Shown piece by piece: positions 35,825 to 45,499 of a DNA stretch of 64,000 bases (positions within the stretch are counted from its first letter, which is position 1; every line of letters starts with the position of its first letter). Under the pieces are notes generated by a model. The model did not search any database and was not told where the DNA came from. It saw only the letters and a program-made list of their open reading frames with translations. The position numbers and the translations under genes were made by a program. The stretch is from Tengunoibacter tsumagoiensis (GTDB lineage Bacteria > Chloroflexota > Ktedonobacteria > Ktedonobacterales > Ktedonobacteraceae): NCBI RefSeq assembly GCF_003967535.1, contig NZ_BIFR01000001.1:735493-799492 (forward strand), read 5' to 3'.

Positions 35825-36169
35825 TTACCAGCGCGATCGGCGGTCACTGCTCTGACCGGTACTTTGTGACTGGAAGCAATCGCTACAGTACACGGGACGA
35901 TCTTCACGAGGCTGGAAAGGAACCTGGGCCTCATTTCCACAACCCGCACATGTCGCACTATACATTTGACGAGGGGCGCGGTCACGACCGCCATCGCGAG
36001 GAGCACGTGAGCGGTTACCTGACTGAGCTTTGTGTGCAGCGCGGCAAGAGGGACAACGGGTTGGGTTGTTTGTAAAACCACGGCTCGCGTAAAACTCCTG
36101 CTCACCCGCAGTGAACGTGAATTCCTGGTTGCAGTCGCGGCAATACAATGTCTGATCAGCAAATGCCAT
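35825..36169 (-). CDS. Zinc-ribbon protein (two CxxC pairs at each end)
   Basis: The ATG at 36169 gives a 114-residue protein. The N-terminal ribbon is LYCRDCNQEF...CPSCRAAH, typical of a family common in Chloroflexota. A basic Arg/Gly/Ser linker joins a second ribbon, CAGCGNE...YCSDCFQS. Such proteins probably bind nucleic acid or ribosomes. The coupling to rpsU suggests a translation-linked role, but that is inferred from context only. Confidence 0.85.
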   Translation of the reverse strand: MAFADQTLYCRDCNQEFTFTAGEQEFYASRGFTNNPTRCPSCRAAHKAQSGNRSRAPRDGGRDRAPRQMYSATCAGCGNEAQVPFQPREDRPVYCSDCFQSQSTGQSSDRRSRW

Positions 36170-36395
36170 TAAAAACTTCTCGATTCCAGGGTCTAAAACC
36201 CCTCTAAAGACTCTTTCTGTATCGCACGGCAACAATAGATAAACTATGAACGCACTTTACAGCCTGAAGGTAGTATACCACATAGTTTCTTTGATACAAG
36301 GGGGTCTAGCCCTTTGAGGGTGCTATTCGTCATTTTGCAACGTCAACCTATAGATCTACTGAGATAAAATGTGTGAGCACAGGCGCAAGAAGGGG

Positions 36396-37049
36396 TTATT
36401 TTTTTTTAGTATCTAGCTGATACTGATATTTGCGGACCGCTTCTACGACCAATAGATGTTCATGTTCTTTGATTCTGGTCTGAAGACGTTCTTCATCATC
36501 ATCTGGCTCGATGGCGACTTCGCTGCGCAGCAGGACTGGACCGGCGTCAACTTCAGGGATAACATAGTGAACAGTGCTACCTGTGATCTTCAGACCGGCA
36601 TCGATGGCTCGTTGAACGACATGAAGGCCGCGCAGAGCTGGAATCACAGAGCCATCGCTCGTAGTGTAGGTCTCTTCAGCATTATCGGGGAGTAGTGCAG
36701 GATGCAGATTGATCATACGTTGAGGATATTGCGCAGTAAAGTCAGGATTAAAGATCCTCATCCAGCCTGCCAGGACAATGAGATCAATATGAAAGAGATC
36801 AATGAGCGCAGTTGCTCGCCTCTCAGCCTCTTCGCGATTCTTCCAGGGCAGATAGATCGCAGGTAGCTTGTGGTTCAGGGCTCTCTGCAACCCCTGAGCA
36901 CCTGGACGATTACAGATGACCAGGGCAATCTCAATACCTGGAAGTTGGCCCGCCTCCGTAGCATCGATAAGGGCCTGAAGATTACTGCCGCTGCCCGAAA
37001 CAAAGACGGCGAGGCGCAAAGGCTGGGGTGCATTTACAAGGTCGCTCAT
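36396..37049 (-). CDS. purN: Phosphoribosylglycinamide formyltransferase (GAR transformylase)
   Basis: The 217-residue enzyme transfers a formyl group from 10-formyl-THF to GAR, the third step of purine synthesis. Visible are LAVFVSGSGSNLQALIDA (phosphate loop), the catalytic INLHPALLP (Asn and His) and VDAGPVLL (Asp). An extra stretch of about ten residues (DNAEETYTTS) follows the HPALLP motif, where many PurN have a short FPG loop. It lies apart from the main pur cluster and on the opposite strand. Confidence 0.93.
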   Translation of the reverse strand: MSDLVNAPQPLRLAVFVSGSGSNLQALIDATEAGQLPGIEIALVICNRPGAQGLQRALNHKLPAIYLPWKNREEAERRATALIDLFHIDLIVLAGWMRIFNPDFTAQYPQRMINLHPALLPDNAEETYTTSDGSVIPALRGLHVVQRAIDAGLKITGSTVHYVIPEVDAGPVLLRSEVAIEPDDDEERLQTRIKEHEHLLVVEAVRKYQYQLDTKKK

Positions 37050-37165
37050 GGATCAGTACTACTCCTGTATCATACAGAGGACTCGGCAACAAGAGAGTCA
37101 GCGAGCCTCAGGATTGGAACGATATAATCTGTAGTATTGTATCCTATCTGTTGGGCCTTTGTCAT

Positions 37166-38002
37166 TCATGACGATGCAATGATGGCGGCATGCGGATTAT
37201 TGATCGTCCAGGCCACAATGGTGGCGCTATCGCGTGCCTGTTCGCGGTGAATCTGCATGAGTGCGGCATGGACCAGCGGTTGCAGATCGATCTCGCCTGC
37301 TTGATCGGGTGTAAATAAGCGATAGAGGCGTTGTGGATCTTCAAATGGTCGTGAGCCAAATTCTAGCAGACCATCTGTAATCATGACGATACGATTCTCG
37401 CCAGTGCGCAGCTCACGAATGCCCGTAGTATAGCAGGGAACTGGCAGATCAAAGGTATTCACATATCCAATCCACTCATAAAAGCTTCTTTGATTCAGTG
37501 CATATTGTTTGCGTTGTGCTAACTCAGGATGGAAGAGATAGAGGGTGCAATCTCCAATGCAGAGCCACCATAAAAACTGACCTTTTCTGAGACTGATCAT
37601 GCAGGCGGTCTCTCCCTGAACCTGTCGGCAGGCGGCGCGAAAGCCTGGCGCTTGAAAGAGATTGAGGATCTGTTGCTGTAAGGTGCTAAAAACAGTCTCG
37701 ACCGGCTGATTAAAGATTGGGAGGAGGGTATCAGCCTCGTTTTCAAAGGTCTCCTGGATAAGCTGTCCACTTTGCGTCGTATTATGCCCATCCAGCAGAA
37801 GGACAAATTCCCAGCTTCCGTCCTCTGCACACCAGACCAGGGCTCCATCTTCATTTTTGGTGGCCCCTGCTCCCGTATGACCTCCGTAACTGCCAATGAC
37901 CACGCGACCACAACTGGTCGTCTCTGGCACATCCAGATGTGGCTCGCTGCTCCCTATCCAGCGATACGTATCAATAGTGTGTAGCAAAGATTGCTCCGCC
38001 AC
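37166..38002 (-). CDS. PP2C-like Ser/Thr protein phosphatase
   Basis: The 278-residue protein has PP2C motifs: ATKNEDGALVW, LLLDGHNTTQSG, the GETACMISLRKG strand, CIGDCTLYL, VMITDGLLEF and RDSATIVAW near the end. Aspartates for the metal pair are present in NEDG, DGH and TDG; the usual DNAT reads DSAT. It would reverse phosphorylation by the Ser/Thr kinases in this window, though none is adjacent. No membrane segment is seen. Confidence 0.8.
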   Translation of the reverse strand: MAEQSLLHTIDTYRWIGSSEPHLDVPETTSCGRVVIGSYGGHTGAGATKNEDGALVWCAEDGSWEFVLLLDGHNTTQSGQLIQETFENEADTLLPIFNQPVETVFSTLQQQILNLFQAPGFRAACRQVQGETACMISLRKGQFLWWLCIGDCTLYLFHPELAQRKQYALNQRSFYEWIGYVNTFDLPVPCYTTGIRELRTGENRIVMITDGLLEFGSRPFEDPQRLYRLFTPDQAGEIDLQPLVHAALMQIHREQARDSATIVAWTINNPHAAIIASS

Positions 38003-38328
38003 GATAAATAAATCTCCTTTATTGAATTGTCGATCTGGATGAACCAGGCATAGGGCCAGGCTCTCTTAATGGTATCATATCACGGCTCTCTTTTTTTGGC
38101 GTCTTTGCAGCTTGTCTCCTTCCAAAACGTGAAGCTCCACCATGCCAGGCCCCTCCCCTCCATCACTTAATTTCGACATGGTCTTCGAGGAATAAACTGA
38201 AGGTGAGAATGTGTATTTATTAAGTAGTATCTATTTGGATGTCTATAGATAGTGGCTGGTGAGATCAATACAAGCTCGATTGTTAACGGATATCTGAACT
38301 GGCTTCTATGCGAGAAAGAGAGAGAACA
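38003..38328. other. Intergenic region with an R3 repeat fragment
   Basis: This stretch lies between the leftward phosphatase gene and the rightward DsbA-like gene and should carry both promoters. A fragment at 38109-38151 matches 31397-31440 closely. No gene was recognised. Confidence 0.55.
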
Positions 38329-39036
38329 ATGAAAGTAGAGATCTGGTCGGACGTTGTCTGCCCATGGTGTTATATTGGGAAGCGTCGTTTTGAGGCTGCG
38401 CTTGAGAAATTTGAGCATCGCGATCAGGTAGAGATTGTCTGGCGTAGCTATCAGCTTGATCCAACGTCACCTAAACAATCGGATGAGACCACCACTGAAC
38501 ATCTGATGAAGAAGTATGGACTGACCGAACAGAAGGCCAGGGGGATGAATGAGCAGGTAAGTGGTCTGGCCGCCGAGGAAGGTCTGGAATATCATCTAGA
38601 GAATGCGAAGGTCGCCAATACTTTTGATGCTCACCGCTTGATTCATCTGGCAGCCCATCATGGCCTACAGGATCAGCAGAAGGAGCGCCTCTTGAAAGCC
38701 TATTTCACTGAAGGTGAGGCCGTTGGCGATCTGGAGACGCTTGTTAAGCTAGGAACTGAGATTGGGCTGGATGCCGATGAGGTGCGCGAGACCCTTCAGG
38801 GCTCTGCCTATACGGATGAGGTGAAGGCTGATATTCGCCGAGCACGCGATTTTGGCATTCAGGGCGTCCCTTTCTTCGCCATCGATGAGACCTATGGCGT
38901 GTCAGGCGCTCAGCCCGTTGAGGTCTTTGAGCAGGTGCTCGAGCGGGCCTGGTCCGATTCTCATAAGAGATTGATCACGGTCACCCCTGGTGCTCAGGGC
39001 GTGGGGAGCTGCGACGGCGATAGCTGCACCATTTAA
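38329..39036 (+). CDS. DsbA family oxidoreductase, FrnE-like
   Basis: The ATG at 38329 gives a 235-residue thioredoxin-fold protein with the active site CPWC (residues 11-14) directly after the first strand VEIWSDVV, and GVPFFAIDETYGVSGAQP with the cis-proline. There is no signal peptide, so it acts in the cytoplasm, like FrnE-type proteins linked to stress tolerance and polyketide tailoring. A C-terminal CDGDSC may be a second redox pair, as reported for FrnE of Deinococcus. Confidence 0.9.
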   Translation: MKVEIWSDVVCPWCYIGKRRFEAALEKFEHRDQVEIVWRSYQLDPTSPKQSDETTTEHLMKKYGLTEQKARGMNEQVSGLAAEEGLEYHLENAKVANTFDAHRLIHLAAHHGLQDQQKERLLKAYFTEGEAVGDLETLVKLGTEIGLDADEVRETLQGSAYTDEVKADIRRARDFGIQGVPFFAIDETYGVSGAQPVEVFEQVLERAWSDSHKRLITVTPGAQGVGSCDGDSCTI

Positions 39037-39104
39037 CTCCTCTCAAATATGTTTTGCATGCCGGGCTTTGTCGTTCTCGTAGGAGAGTAAGAGAGTAGAG
39101 AGAG

Positions 39105-39300
39105 GTCATGAGTCTGGAAGGGGGCGAGGGGCGGGTGGGGAAGCTCAGCGGACGCGACTGCGGTCGGGTCCCGTGTCCGGGGGGACAATGAATTGAGTGG
39201 TGACGGGATCAATTTATTGAGGCTGACGACAGGGGCCAGACCGCAGTCGCGCCCCGGGAAACGACCCTATACTATGATCTACCTCTTCCTGGCCCTGTGT
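39105..39300 (+). repeat. ~200-bp hairpin repeat family R1, copy 2
   Basis: The left arm (about 39150-39177, GACGCGACTGCGGTC...) pairs with the right arm at about 39228-39254. The loop again contains CAATGAATTGA and TCAATTTATTG. Outer flanks (AAGGGGGCGAGGGG..., AAGCTCAGCGG left; a degenerate GAAGAGG-containing flank right) match copy 3 in the same orientation. Confidence 0.82.
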
Positions 39301-39599
39301 CCGGATGCAAGACCACTTTCGAACGCCTGATACCTGTAGACCGACCCGGAATGGAAACGCCCCGGGCTGATTTGTGGTAATTTGCCTTTGGGGAAAAGAA
39401 GATGTTACAATGAATATGTCCCATTAGCTGAAGCCCATCCGGGTGACAGAGCCTACGGCAATCACCTTCCCTGGTAATTTGCCGGTTTTGTCGTTGACTG
39501 CTTTGGTCTGTGACATATTTATTGCAGACAGAAGGGGCATTTATTTATTGGTTTATTCATCGCTTTTTATCAAGCGTGTAGCCAACCAGGACCAGGAAA

Positions 39600-42500
39600 G
39601 TGACATTATATCAAATAGAGGTACGAGCTAACGCTGAGCAACACGATGTGCATGCTCACCAGCTTGCTCACGAAATAGGTCAGTTACCAACCAGACATCT
39701 TTCATCGCTAGCAGAGATCTCCGCCGGCGGCTCACAGCCTAAACTTCGCACCGCCCAACTCTATCGCCTTTCTGGACAGCTTTCAGCCACGCAATTAGCA
39801 CAATTGACAGAACAGTTGCTGGTTGATGCAGTGGTTCAGGAGGCTCATATTACTCCTTCCGAGCAGACCCCCCAAAACACACCGACAGGCCATATCGTCG
39901 ATGTGTTTTTTCATGCTGGCGTGACTGATACGCTGGCTGAAAGTGTGCTTGCCGGTGCGGCTATGCTGAATATCAGCGGGCTTGAGCATGTGGAGACTGG
40001 TCGTCGCTTTATTCTTGATGAGCGTTTGAGTGAGCCCGATCTGCATACGATTGCTCAGGCTCTGCTCTATAATGGGGTGATTCAACACTATACGGTGCAG
40101 ACGGTACAGGATCAGCAGCAGGGCCGTACGCCTGAGCTGAAATCTGTTACGGCAACCGAACAGGCTGAACAGTCTATTGTACGCACGATTCCGCTCTCGC
40201 AGATGACTGATGAGCAGTTGCTGGCGGTCAGTAAAGAGGGCCTGCTCTCGCTCAATCTGGCTGAGATGCAGGCGATTCAACAACATTATCAGAGTCAGGG
40301 TCGTGAGCCAACGGATGTTGAGCTGGAGACGCTGGCCCAGACATGGTCCGAACATTGTTCGCATAAGACGTTTAAGGCGACTGTCAATTATCGTGAATTG
40401 GATGCCCAGGGCAATGAGGTGGAGAGCGAAACGATTCGCGGTCTGCTGAAGAGCTATATTATGCGTGCGACCAATGAGGTCAATCCTGATTGGCTCGTCT
40501 CGGCCTTTAGCGATAATGCGGGTATCATTCGTCTGACGGAGACGCAGGATATTGCCTTTAAAGTGGAGACGCACAATCATCCATCAGCTATTGAGCCATT
40601 TGGTGGAGCAAATACTGGCGTTGGTGGTGTGATCCGCGATGTGGTTGGTGTTTCGGCTGAGCCGATTGCCTGTACTGATGTGCTCTGCTTTGGACCGCAA
40701 GATGTCTCTAGCGAAGCGCTGCCCGCTGGTATTCTGACTCCTCGCCGTATTGCGAGTGGTGTGGTCAGTGGCGTACGCGATTATGGCAATAAGATGGGGA
40801 TTCCCACGGTGAATGGTGCCGTGTTGTATGATCCAGGCTACATTTATAATCCTCTGGTCTTCTGTGGCTGTCTGGGTATTCTGCCCCATGGAAGCCATCC
40901 CAATAATGTGCAGCCTGGTGATCTGATTGTTTCGTTAGGTGGGCGTACGGGCCGCGATGGTGTTCACGGGGCAACGTTCTCTTCTGGCGAGATGAGTCTG
41001 GAGATCAATACTCAGGCCGGTACTGCGGTCCAGATCGGAGCACCGATTACCGAAAAGAAGGTCACGGATGTCATTCTTCAGGCCCGTGATCGCCAATTGT
41101 ACTCGGCAATTACTGATTGTGGCGCAGGCGGCTTCTCGTCAGCTATCGGTGAGATGGGAGCGAAGACCGGCGCGAAGGTTGAGCTCTCGCATGCTCCTCT
41201 GAAATATCAGGGGCTGGCACCCTGGGAGATCTGGCTCTCTGAGGCTCAGGAGCGCATGATTATTGCGGTTCCTCCAACAAAGATTGATGAGCTGCTAGCG
41301 ATCTGCGCGATTGAAGAGGTTGAGGCAACCATCCTGGGAACCTTTACAGGCGATCATCGTCTGACGCTGACATATCACGATCAGGTGGTCGCTGATATGG
41401 ATATGGAGTTTCTCCATGATGGTCTTCCCAGCCGTACACTGGATGCGGTCTGGAAACGCCCTCATCTTGAAGAGGAGATGCGCCGCGCTCAGAGTATTAC
41501 CGAGGATACCCATGTGGCGGCCCTTCTGAGCTCATTAAATCCTACCTTGATCTCTCTTCTGCGCCATCCCAATATTGCGTCGAAAGAAGAGATTGTCCGC
41601 CGCTATGATCATGAGGTCCGTGGGGCAACGGTTGGTAAGCCACTGGTTGGCCGCTCAAAGAATGGACCTGGCGATGCAGCGGTCTTGCAGCCATTAATTG
41701 GCGAAGATGCAAAAGCCGGTGTGGTGCTCTCAAACGGGGTCAATCCGCTGTATGGTAAGTATGATGCCTATCATATGACTGTGAATGCCGTCGATGAGGC
41801 GCTACGTAACCTGACAGCGGTTGGTGGCGATGTGGCAAGGACGGCGATTCTGGATAATTTCTGTTGGGGCAATCCCACCGATCCTGAGCAATTGGGGACG
41901 CTGGTGCGTGCGGTGAAGGGCTGCTATGATGCTGGCGTTGGCTTTGGCGTTCCCTTTATCTCCGGCAAAGATAGCCTCAATAATGAATATCGCGCCAATG
42001 GTCAGCGGCTTCCAGTCATTCCAACGATTCTGATCTCTGCGGTGAGTGTCATCGATGATGTTACACCAACTATCGATATGTCGCTCAAGGCACCGGGCAA
42101 TATGCTCTTCCTGATTGGTAAGACGCGCAACGAACTGTCCGGCTCGCACTACGCCGAAGTGATCGATCCCGCATCGTTCAGTCAACATTTCCCCTATACA
42201 GAAGTCCCACAGGTTGAGATTCCTCGCGCTTATAACACAATGAAGGCGCTGGGTGAGGCGATACGAAGCGGCCTGGTCCGTTCTTGCCATGATCTGTCAG
42301 AAGGCGGCCTTGCCGTTGCCGCTGCGGAGATGGCCCTCGCCGGTCACCTGGGAGTAACGCTCTCGCTAGAACATATTACGGTGAAGAGCGCGGTAAATTT
42401 GCAGCATAGCGCCGAGACTATTACCCGGCTCTTTAGCGAATCGCCCTCGCGCTTTATTGTCGAGATTGCTCCCGAGCAGTGGGGGAGCTTTGAGCGCTTT

Positions 42501-42644
42501 ATGCGCGATCGACAGGTCGCAGATATTACCTATATCGGTAAGGTCACACAGTCATCCCGCTTTATCGCTAACCACGGTGAAGATGAGCTCATTAATCTGA
42601 GCGTGAATGAGTTGCAGGATGCCTGGAAAGGGGGACAAGCCTGA
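39600..42644 (+). CDS. purL: Phosphoribosylformylglycinamidine synthase, PurS-like/PurL fusion
   Basis: The GTG at 39600 follows CCAGGAAA. The 1014-residue protein is longer than stand-alone PurL (about 740) and lacks the C-terminal glutaminase of the large proteobacterial enzyme. Residues 1 to about 165 hold two PurS-like stretches (YQIEVRANAEQHDVHAHQLA; VDVFFHAGVTDTLAESVLAGA and QALLYNGVIQHY). The PurL part follows, with ETLAQTWSEHCSHKTFKA near 248 and KVETHNHPSAIEPFGGANTGVGG near 321. It makes FGAM from FGAR, ATP and ammonia supplied by PurQ, the N-terminal part of the next gene. That gene overlaps it by 1 nt. Confidence 0.93.
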   Translation: MTLYQIEVRANAEQHDVHAHQLAHEIGQLPTRHLSSLAEISAGGSQPKLRTAQLYRLSGQLSATQLAQLTEQLLVDAVVQEAHITPSEQTPQNTPTGHIVDVFFHAGVTDTLAESVLAGAAMLNISGLEHVETGRRFILDERLSEPDLHTIAQALLYNGVIQHYTVQTVQDQQQGRTPELKSVTATEQAEQSIVRTIPLSQMTDEQLLAVSKEGLLSLNLAEMQAIQQHYQSQGREPTDVELETLAQTWSEHCSHKTFKATVNYRELDAQGNEVESETIRGLLKSYIMRATNEVNPDWLVSAFSDNAGIIRLTETQDIAFKVETHNHPSAIEPFGGANTGVGGVIRDVVGVSAEPIACTDVLCFGPQDVSSEALPAGILTPRRIASGVVSGVRDYGNKMGIPTVNGAVLYDPGYIYNPLVFCGCLGILPHGSHPNNVQPGDLIVSLGGRTGRDGVHGATFSSGEMSLEINTQAGTAVQIGAPITEKKVTDVILQARDRQLYSAITDCGAGGFSSAIGEMGAKTGAKVELSHAPLKYQGLAPWEIWLSEAQERMIIAVPPTKIDELLAICAIEEVEATILGTFTGDHRLTLTYHDQVVADMDMEFLHDGLPSRTLDAVWKRPHLEEEMRRAQSITEDTHVAALLSSLNPTLISLLRHPNIASKEEIVRRYDHEVRGATVGKPLVGRSKNGPGDAAVLQPLIGEDAKAGVVLSNGVNPLYGKYDAYHMTVNAVDEALRNLTAVGGDVARTAILDNFCWGNPTDPEQLGTLVRAVKGCYDAGVGFGVPFISGKDSLNNEYRANGQRLPVIPTILISAVSVIDDVTPTIDMSLKAPGNMLFLIGKTRNELSGSHYAEVIDPASFSQHFPYTEVPQVEIPRAYNTMKALGEAIRSGLVRSCHDLSEGGLAVAAAEMALAGHLGVTLSLEHITVKSAVNLQHSAETITRLFSESPSRFIVEIAPEQWGSFERFMRDRQVADITYIGKVTQSSRFIANHGEDELINLSVNELQDAWKGGQA

Positions 42645-44506
42645 TGAGCGGCTTACGTGCATTGGTGCTACGCGCACCAGGAATCAATCGCGATCCCGAT
42701 GCGGCCCTGGCCTGTCGTCTGGTTGGTTTTGAGACGGATCGCATCCATATCAATCAGTTAATTAAGCAGCCGGAGCTTCTGTTGAGTTACCAGTTTCTGG
42801 TAATTCCGGGAGGCTTCTCCTATGGCGACGATCTGGGAGCTGGCACATTGCTAGCGAAGAACCTGACCATCCACCTGGGGGAGCAGTTGCGCCAGTTTGT
42901 GGATGAGGGCCGTCCAGTGCTGGGAGTCTGCAATGGCTTCCAGGTTCTGGTGCGCGCGGGCCTCTTACCGGGCGCGTTCAGCGATGATGGCGAGACTGTT
43001 AAGGCGACCCTGACCGATAATCAGCAGGCGCAATTTGAGTGTCGCTGGGTCACACTGGCGGCCCAACCTGAGAGCAAGAGCATCTTTACCCGTGGGATTG
43101 CCCAGCCGTTTGAGACGCCGATTGCCCATGGCGAGGGCCAGTTCGTCTACTCTGGCGATCTGGCACGCTTGCGAGAAGCCGGTCAGGTTGCGCTGGTGTA
43201 TACGAGCAGCAGCAGCCATGAAGGCGAGCAGGTTCCTTATCCTGAGAATCCCAATGGTTCGCTGGGAAATATTGCAGGCATCTGTAATGCTCGCGGCAAT
43301 GTCATGGGCATGATGCCTCATCCAGAGAACTACGTCTCGGCCCTACAACATCCCTTGCGCCGGGGCCATATCAATGGTGAGGGCGAGGGGCTTCAGATCT
43401 TCCGCAATGCCTACGAATATGCGCAGCAACTGGCCAATCCATCGGCAACTTCAGGCTCTACCACTCCAGCGGAGCAGAAGAAGGCTGGCCTCTCTTATGC
43501 GAGCAGCGGAGTCGATGTCGAGGCAGGTGAGCGCGCCGTCAGGCTCATGAAAGAAGCTGTTCGCTCCACACAGGGGCCTGAAGTGCTGGATGGCATTGGC
43601 GCGTTTGCCGGTGTCTACAGTGCAAAGAACCTGCAAAAGATGCTCCAGCCAGCGCTGGTGGCCTCAACCGATGGCGTTGGGACCAAGACCCTGCTTGCCG
43701 CTCAGGCCAATCGCTATGATACCATCGGTTATGACATCGTCAACCATTCGATCAACGACCTGATCACTCAGGGTGCACGACCACTCTTCTTTATGGACTA
43801 TCTTGCGGTCAATAAGCTTGATCCAGTTCAGGCTGCTACGATCGTCAAAAGCGTGGCTGACGCATGCCGTGAGGCCGGGTGTGCTCTTCTGGGTGGCGAG
43901 ACGGCTGAGATGCCCGATGTCTATATGCCAGGCGTCTTTGATCTGGCTGGCACAATTGTTGGGGTCGTCGAGGAAGATCAGGCCAATAATGGAGCCTTAA
44001 TCCAGCCTGGGGATGTGATTCTGGGGCTGGCCTCCAATGGGCTCCATACTAATGGCTACTCCCTCGCCCGTAAAGTTTTTGCCGATTACGAGCTAGAGAC
44101 CGTCTTTCCTGAATTAGGCGAATCATTAGCGGATGCACTGTTGAGGCCACATCGCAGCTACCTCAAAGAGGTGACGCAGCTACGAGCCTATCTAGCTGAT
44201 CGCAATCGCTATATCAAAGGGATGGCGCATATTACCGGCGGTGGTTTCCAGGGCAATATCTCGCGTATCCTCCCTCAGGGAACGCAGGCCGTCATCGAGA
44301 CCAGTTCCTGGACCGTTCCGGCGCTGTTCCAGCTTCTGGCAAGACTGGGAGATATCCCCTTTGCAGAGCTCTATCGAACCTTTAATATGGGGATCGGAAT
44401 GGTGATTGTGCTCTCGCCCAAGGCTGCTCTCGACGCTCGCAGCTCCCTGCCAGAACTGTTGACTATCGGCCAGATCGTTGAAGGCGAAGGTGTTGTGTTG
44501 CGCTAA
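42644..44506 (+). CDS. purQM: PurQ-PurM fusion: FGAM synthase glutaminase plus AIR synthetase
   Basis: One uninterrupted 620-codon frame encodes two enzymes. Residues 1 to about 262 are PurQ: VIPGGFSYGDDLGAGTLLAKN, the nucleophile elbow GVCNGFQVL (C96) and MGMMPHPENY. A Ser/Thr/Lys linker (about 265-280) joins PurM: GLSYASSGVDVEAGERAV, VASTDGVGTKTLLA, HSINDLITQGARPLFFMDY, LLGGETAEMPDVY and HITGGGFQGN. PurQ supplies ammonia to the upstream PurL; PurM closes FGAM to AIR, the following step. The fusion thus joins consecutive steps of the pathway. The TGATG overlap with purL implies coupling. Confidence 0.93.
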   Translation: MSGLRALVLRAPGINRDPDAALACRLVGFETDRIHINQLIKQPELLLSYQFLVIPGGFSYGDDLGAGTLLAKNLTIHLGEQLRQFVDEGRPVLGVCNGFQVLVRAGLLPGAFSDDGETVKATLTDNQQAQFECRWVTLAAQPESKSIFTRGIAQPFETPIAHGEGQFVYSGDLARLREAGQVALVYTSSSSHEGEQVPYPENPNGSLGNIAGICNARGNVMGMMPHPENYVSALQHPLRRGHINGEGEGLQIFRNAYEYAQQLANPSATSGSTTPAEQKKAGLSYASSGVDVEAGERAVRLMKEAVRSTQGPEVLDGIGAFAGVYSAKNLQKMLQPALVASTDGVGTKTLLAAQANRYDTIGYDIVNHSINDLITQGARPLFFMDYLAVNKLDPVQAATIVKSVADACREAGCALLGGETAEMPDVYMPGVFDLAGTIVGVVEEDQANNGALIQPGDVILGLASNGLHTNGYSLARKVFADYELETVFPELGESLADALLRPHRSYLKEVTQLRAYLADRNRYIKGMAHITGGGFQGNISRILPQGTQAVIETSSWTVPALFQLLARLGDIPFAELYRTFNMGIGMVIVLSPKAALDARSSLPELLTIGQIVEGEGVVLR

Positions 44507-44601
44507 TCTGGTCCGGTCCTCAGGTATGCCTATTATTCATGAGCCTTTATTTTTTCCGTCCCACACATCGAGATCAGGGGCTGAGAAAGGATATTTATCA
44601 T

Positions 44602-45366
44602 ATGACCGATCAACGTACGAGTTTTGGTCCGCTTCTCAATGAGGGGAAGACAAAGCAGATCTATGCCTATCCTGACGACGGCTCTCTGGTCTACATTGTC
44701 AGCAAAGATCAGATCACCGCAGGCGATGGGGCTCGTCGCAACGAGATCGCTGGCAAATCGCACTTAAGCACTATCACGACCGCGAACGTCTTTCGGCTAC
44801 TGAACGAGGGCCAGATCAAGACCCATTTCGTCAAGCAGGTCGATGAGACAACTCTGCTGGTCCGTCGCTGCGAGATGCTACCGATTGAGCATGTTCAGCG
44901 CCGCATCGCCACGGGATCGTATCTGAAGCGCCATCCAGAGATTGCTGAGGGGACGCGCTTTGATCCAGTGCTTATCGAGACCTTCTTAAAAGACGATGCT
45001 CGCCATGACCCTCAGATCTTCCACTCCGATATCCTTGAGTTAAAGCTAGCGACTCAAGAGGAGATCGAATGGATGGAGCAGGAGGGGCGGCGTGTCTTTG
45101 CCGTACTTGAGCGGGCCTGGGCCAGTGCCAACGTGACCCTGGTCGATCTCAAGATCGAATTTGGCCGCGATCCTCAAGGTCAGCTCATGGTGGCCGACGT
45201 GATCGACAACGATAGCTGGCGTCTCTGGCCCGATGGTGATAAAGCTCGTATGCTCGATAAACAGGTCTATCGCAATCTACAAGAGGTAACCCCTACCGCA
45301 TTGCAAGAGATTGCCGACCGTTATGCCCTGGTGGCAGATCTCACAGGCAGACTAAAAGTTGAGTAG
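44602..45366 (+). CDS. purC: Phosphoribosylaminoimidazole-succinocarboxamide synthase (SAICAR synthase)
   Basis: The ATG at 44602 has AAAGGA upstream and starts the family N-terminus; the earlier ATG at 44539 is unlikely. The 254-residue protein shows LNEGKTKQIYAYPDDGSLVYIVSKDQITAGDGA, the RRCEMLPIEHVQRRIATGSYLKR segment and LVDLKIEFGRDPQGQLMVADVIDNDSWRLWPDG. It joins CAIR and aspartate to give SAICAR. Confidence 0.96.
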   Translation: MTDQRTSFGPLLNEGKTKQIYAYPDDGSLVYIVSKDQITAGDGARRNEIAGKSHLSTITTANVFRLLNEGQIKTHFVKQVDETTLLVRRCEMLPIEHVQRRIATGSYLKRHPEIAEGTRFDPVLIETFLKDDARHDPQIFHSDILELKLATQEEIEWMEQEGRRVFAVLERAWASANVTLVDLKIEFGRDPQGQLMVADVIDNDSWRLWPDGDKARMLDKQVYRNLQEVTPTALQEIADRYALVADLTGRLKVE

Positions 45367-45499
45367 TTAAAGCTCATCATAATTACATGACTGTGCAATT
45401 GATGAAAATGAATATGAATCATACTACGACTCGACGCTACACAATGGCCTCAGCGATGATGCCCGTAGCACTATTTCAGCCTTCAGGAAGGAACTGAAT

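Noticed and set aside
39361-39600. Possible riboswitch in the purL leader
   Set aside because: No match to the conserved cores of purine, PRPP/ykkC, THF or glycine riboswitches could be recognised by eye.
39443-39631. 62-codon frame before purL
   Set aside because: It overlaps the purL start, begins with GTG without a ribosome site, and has no recognisable features.
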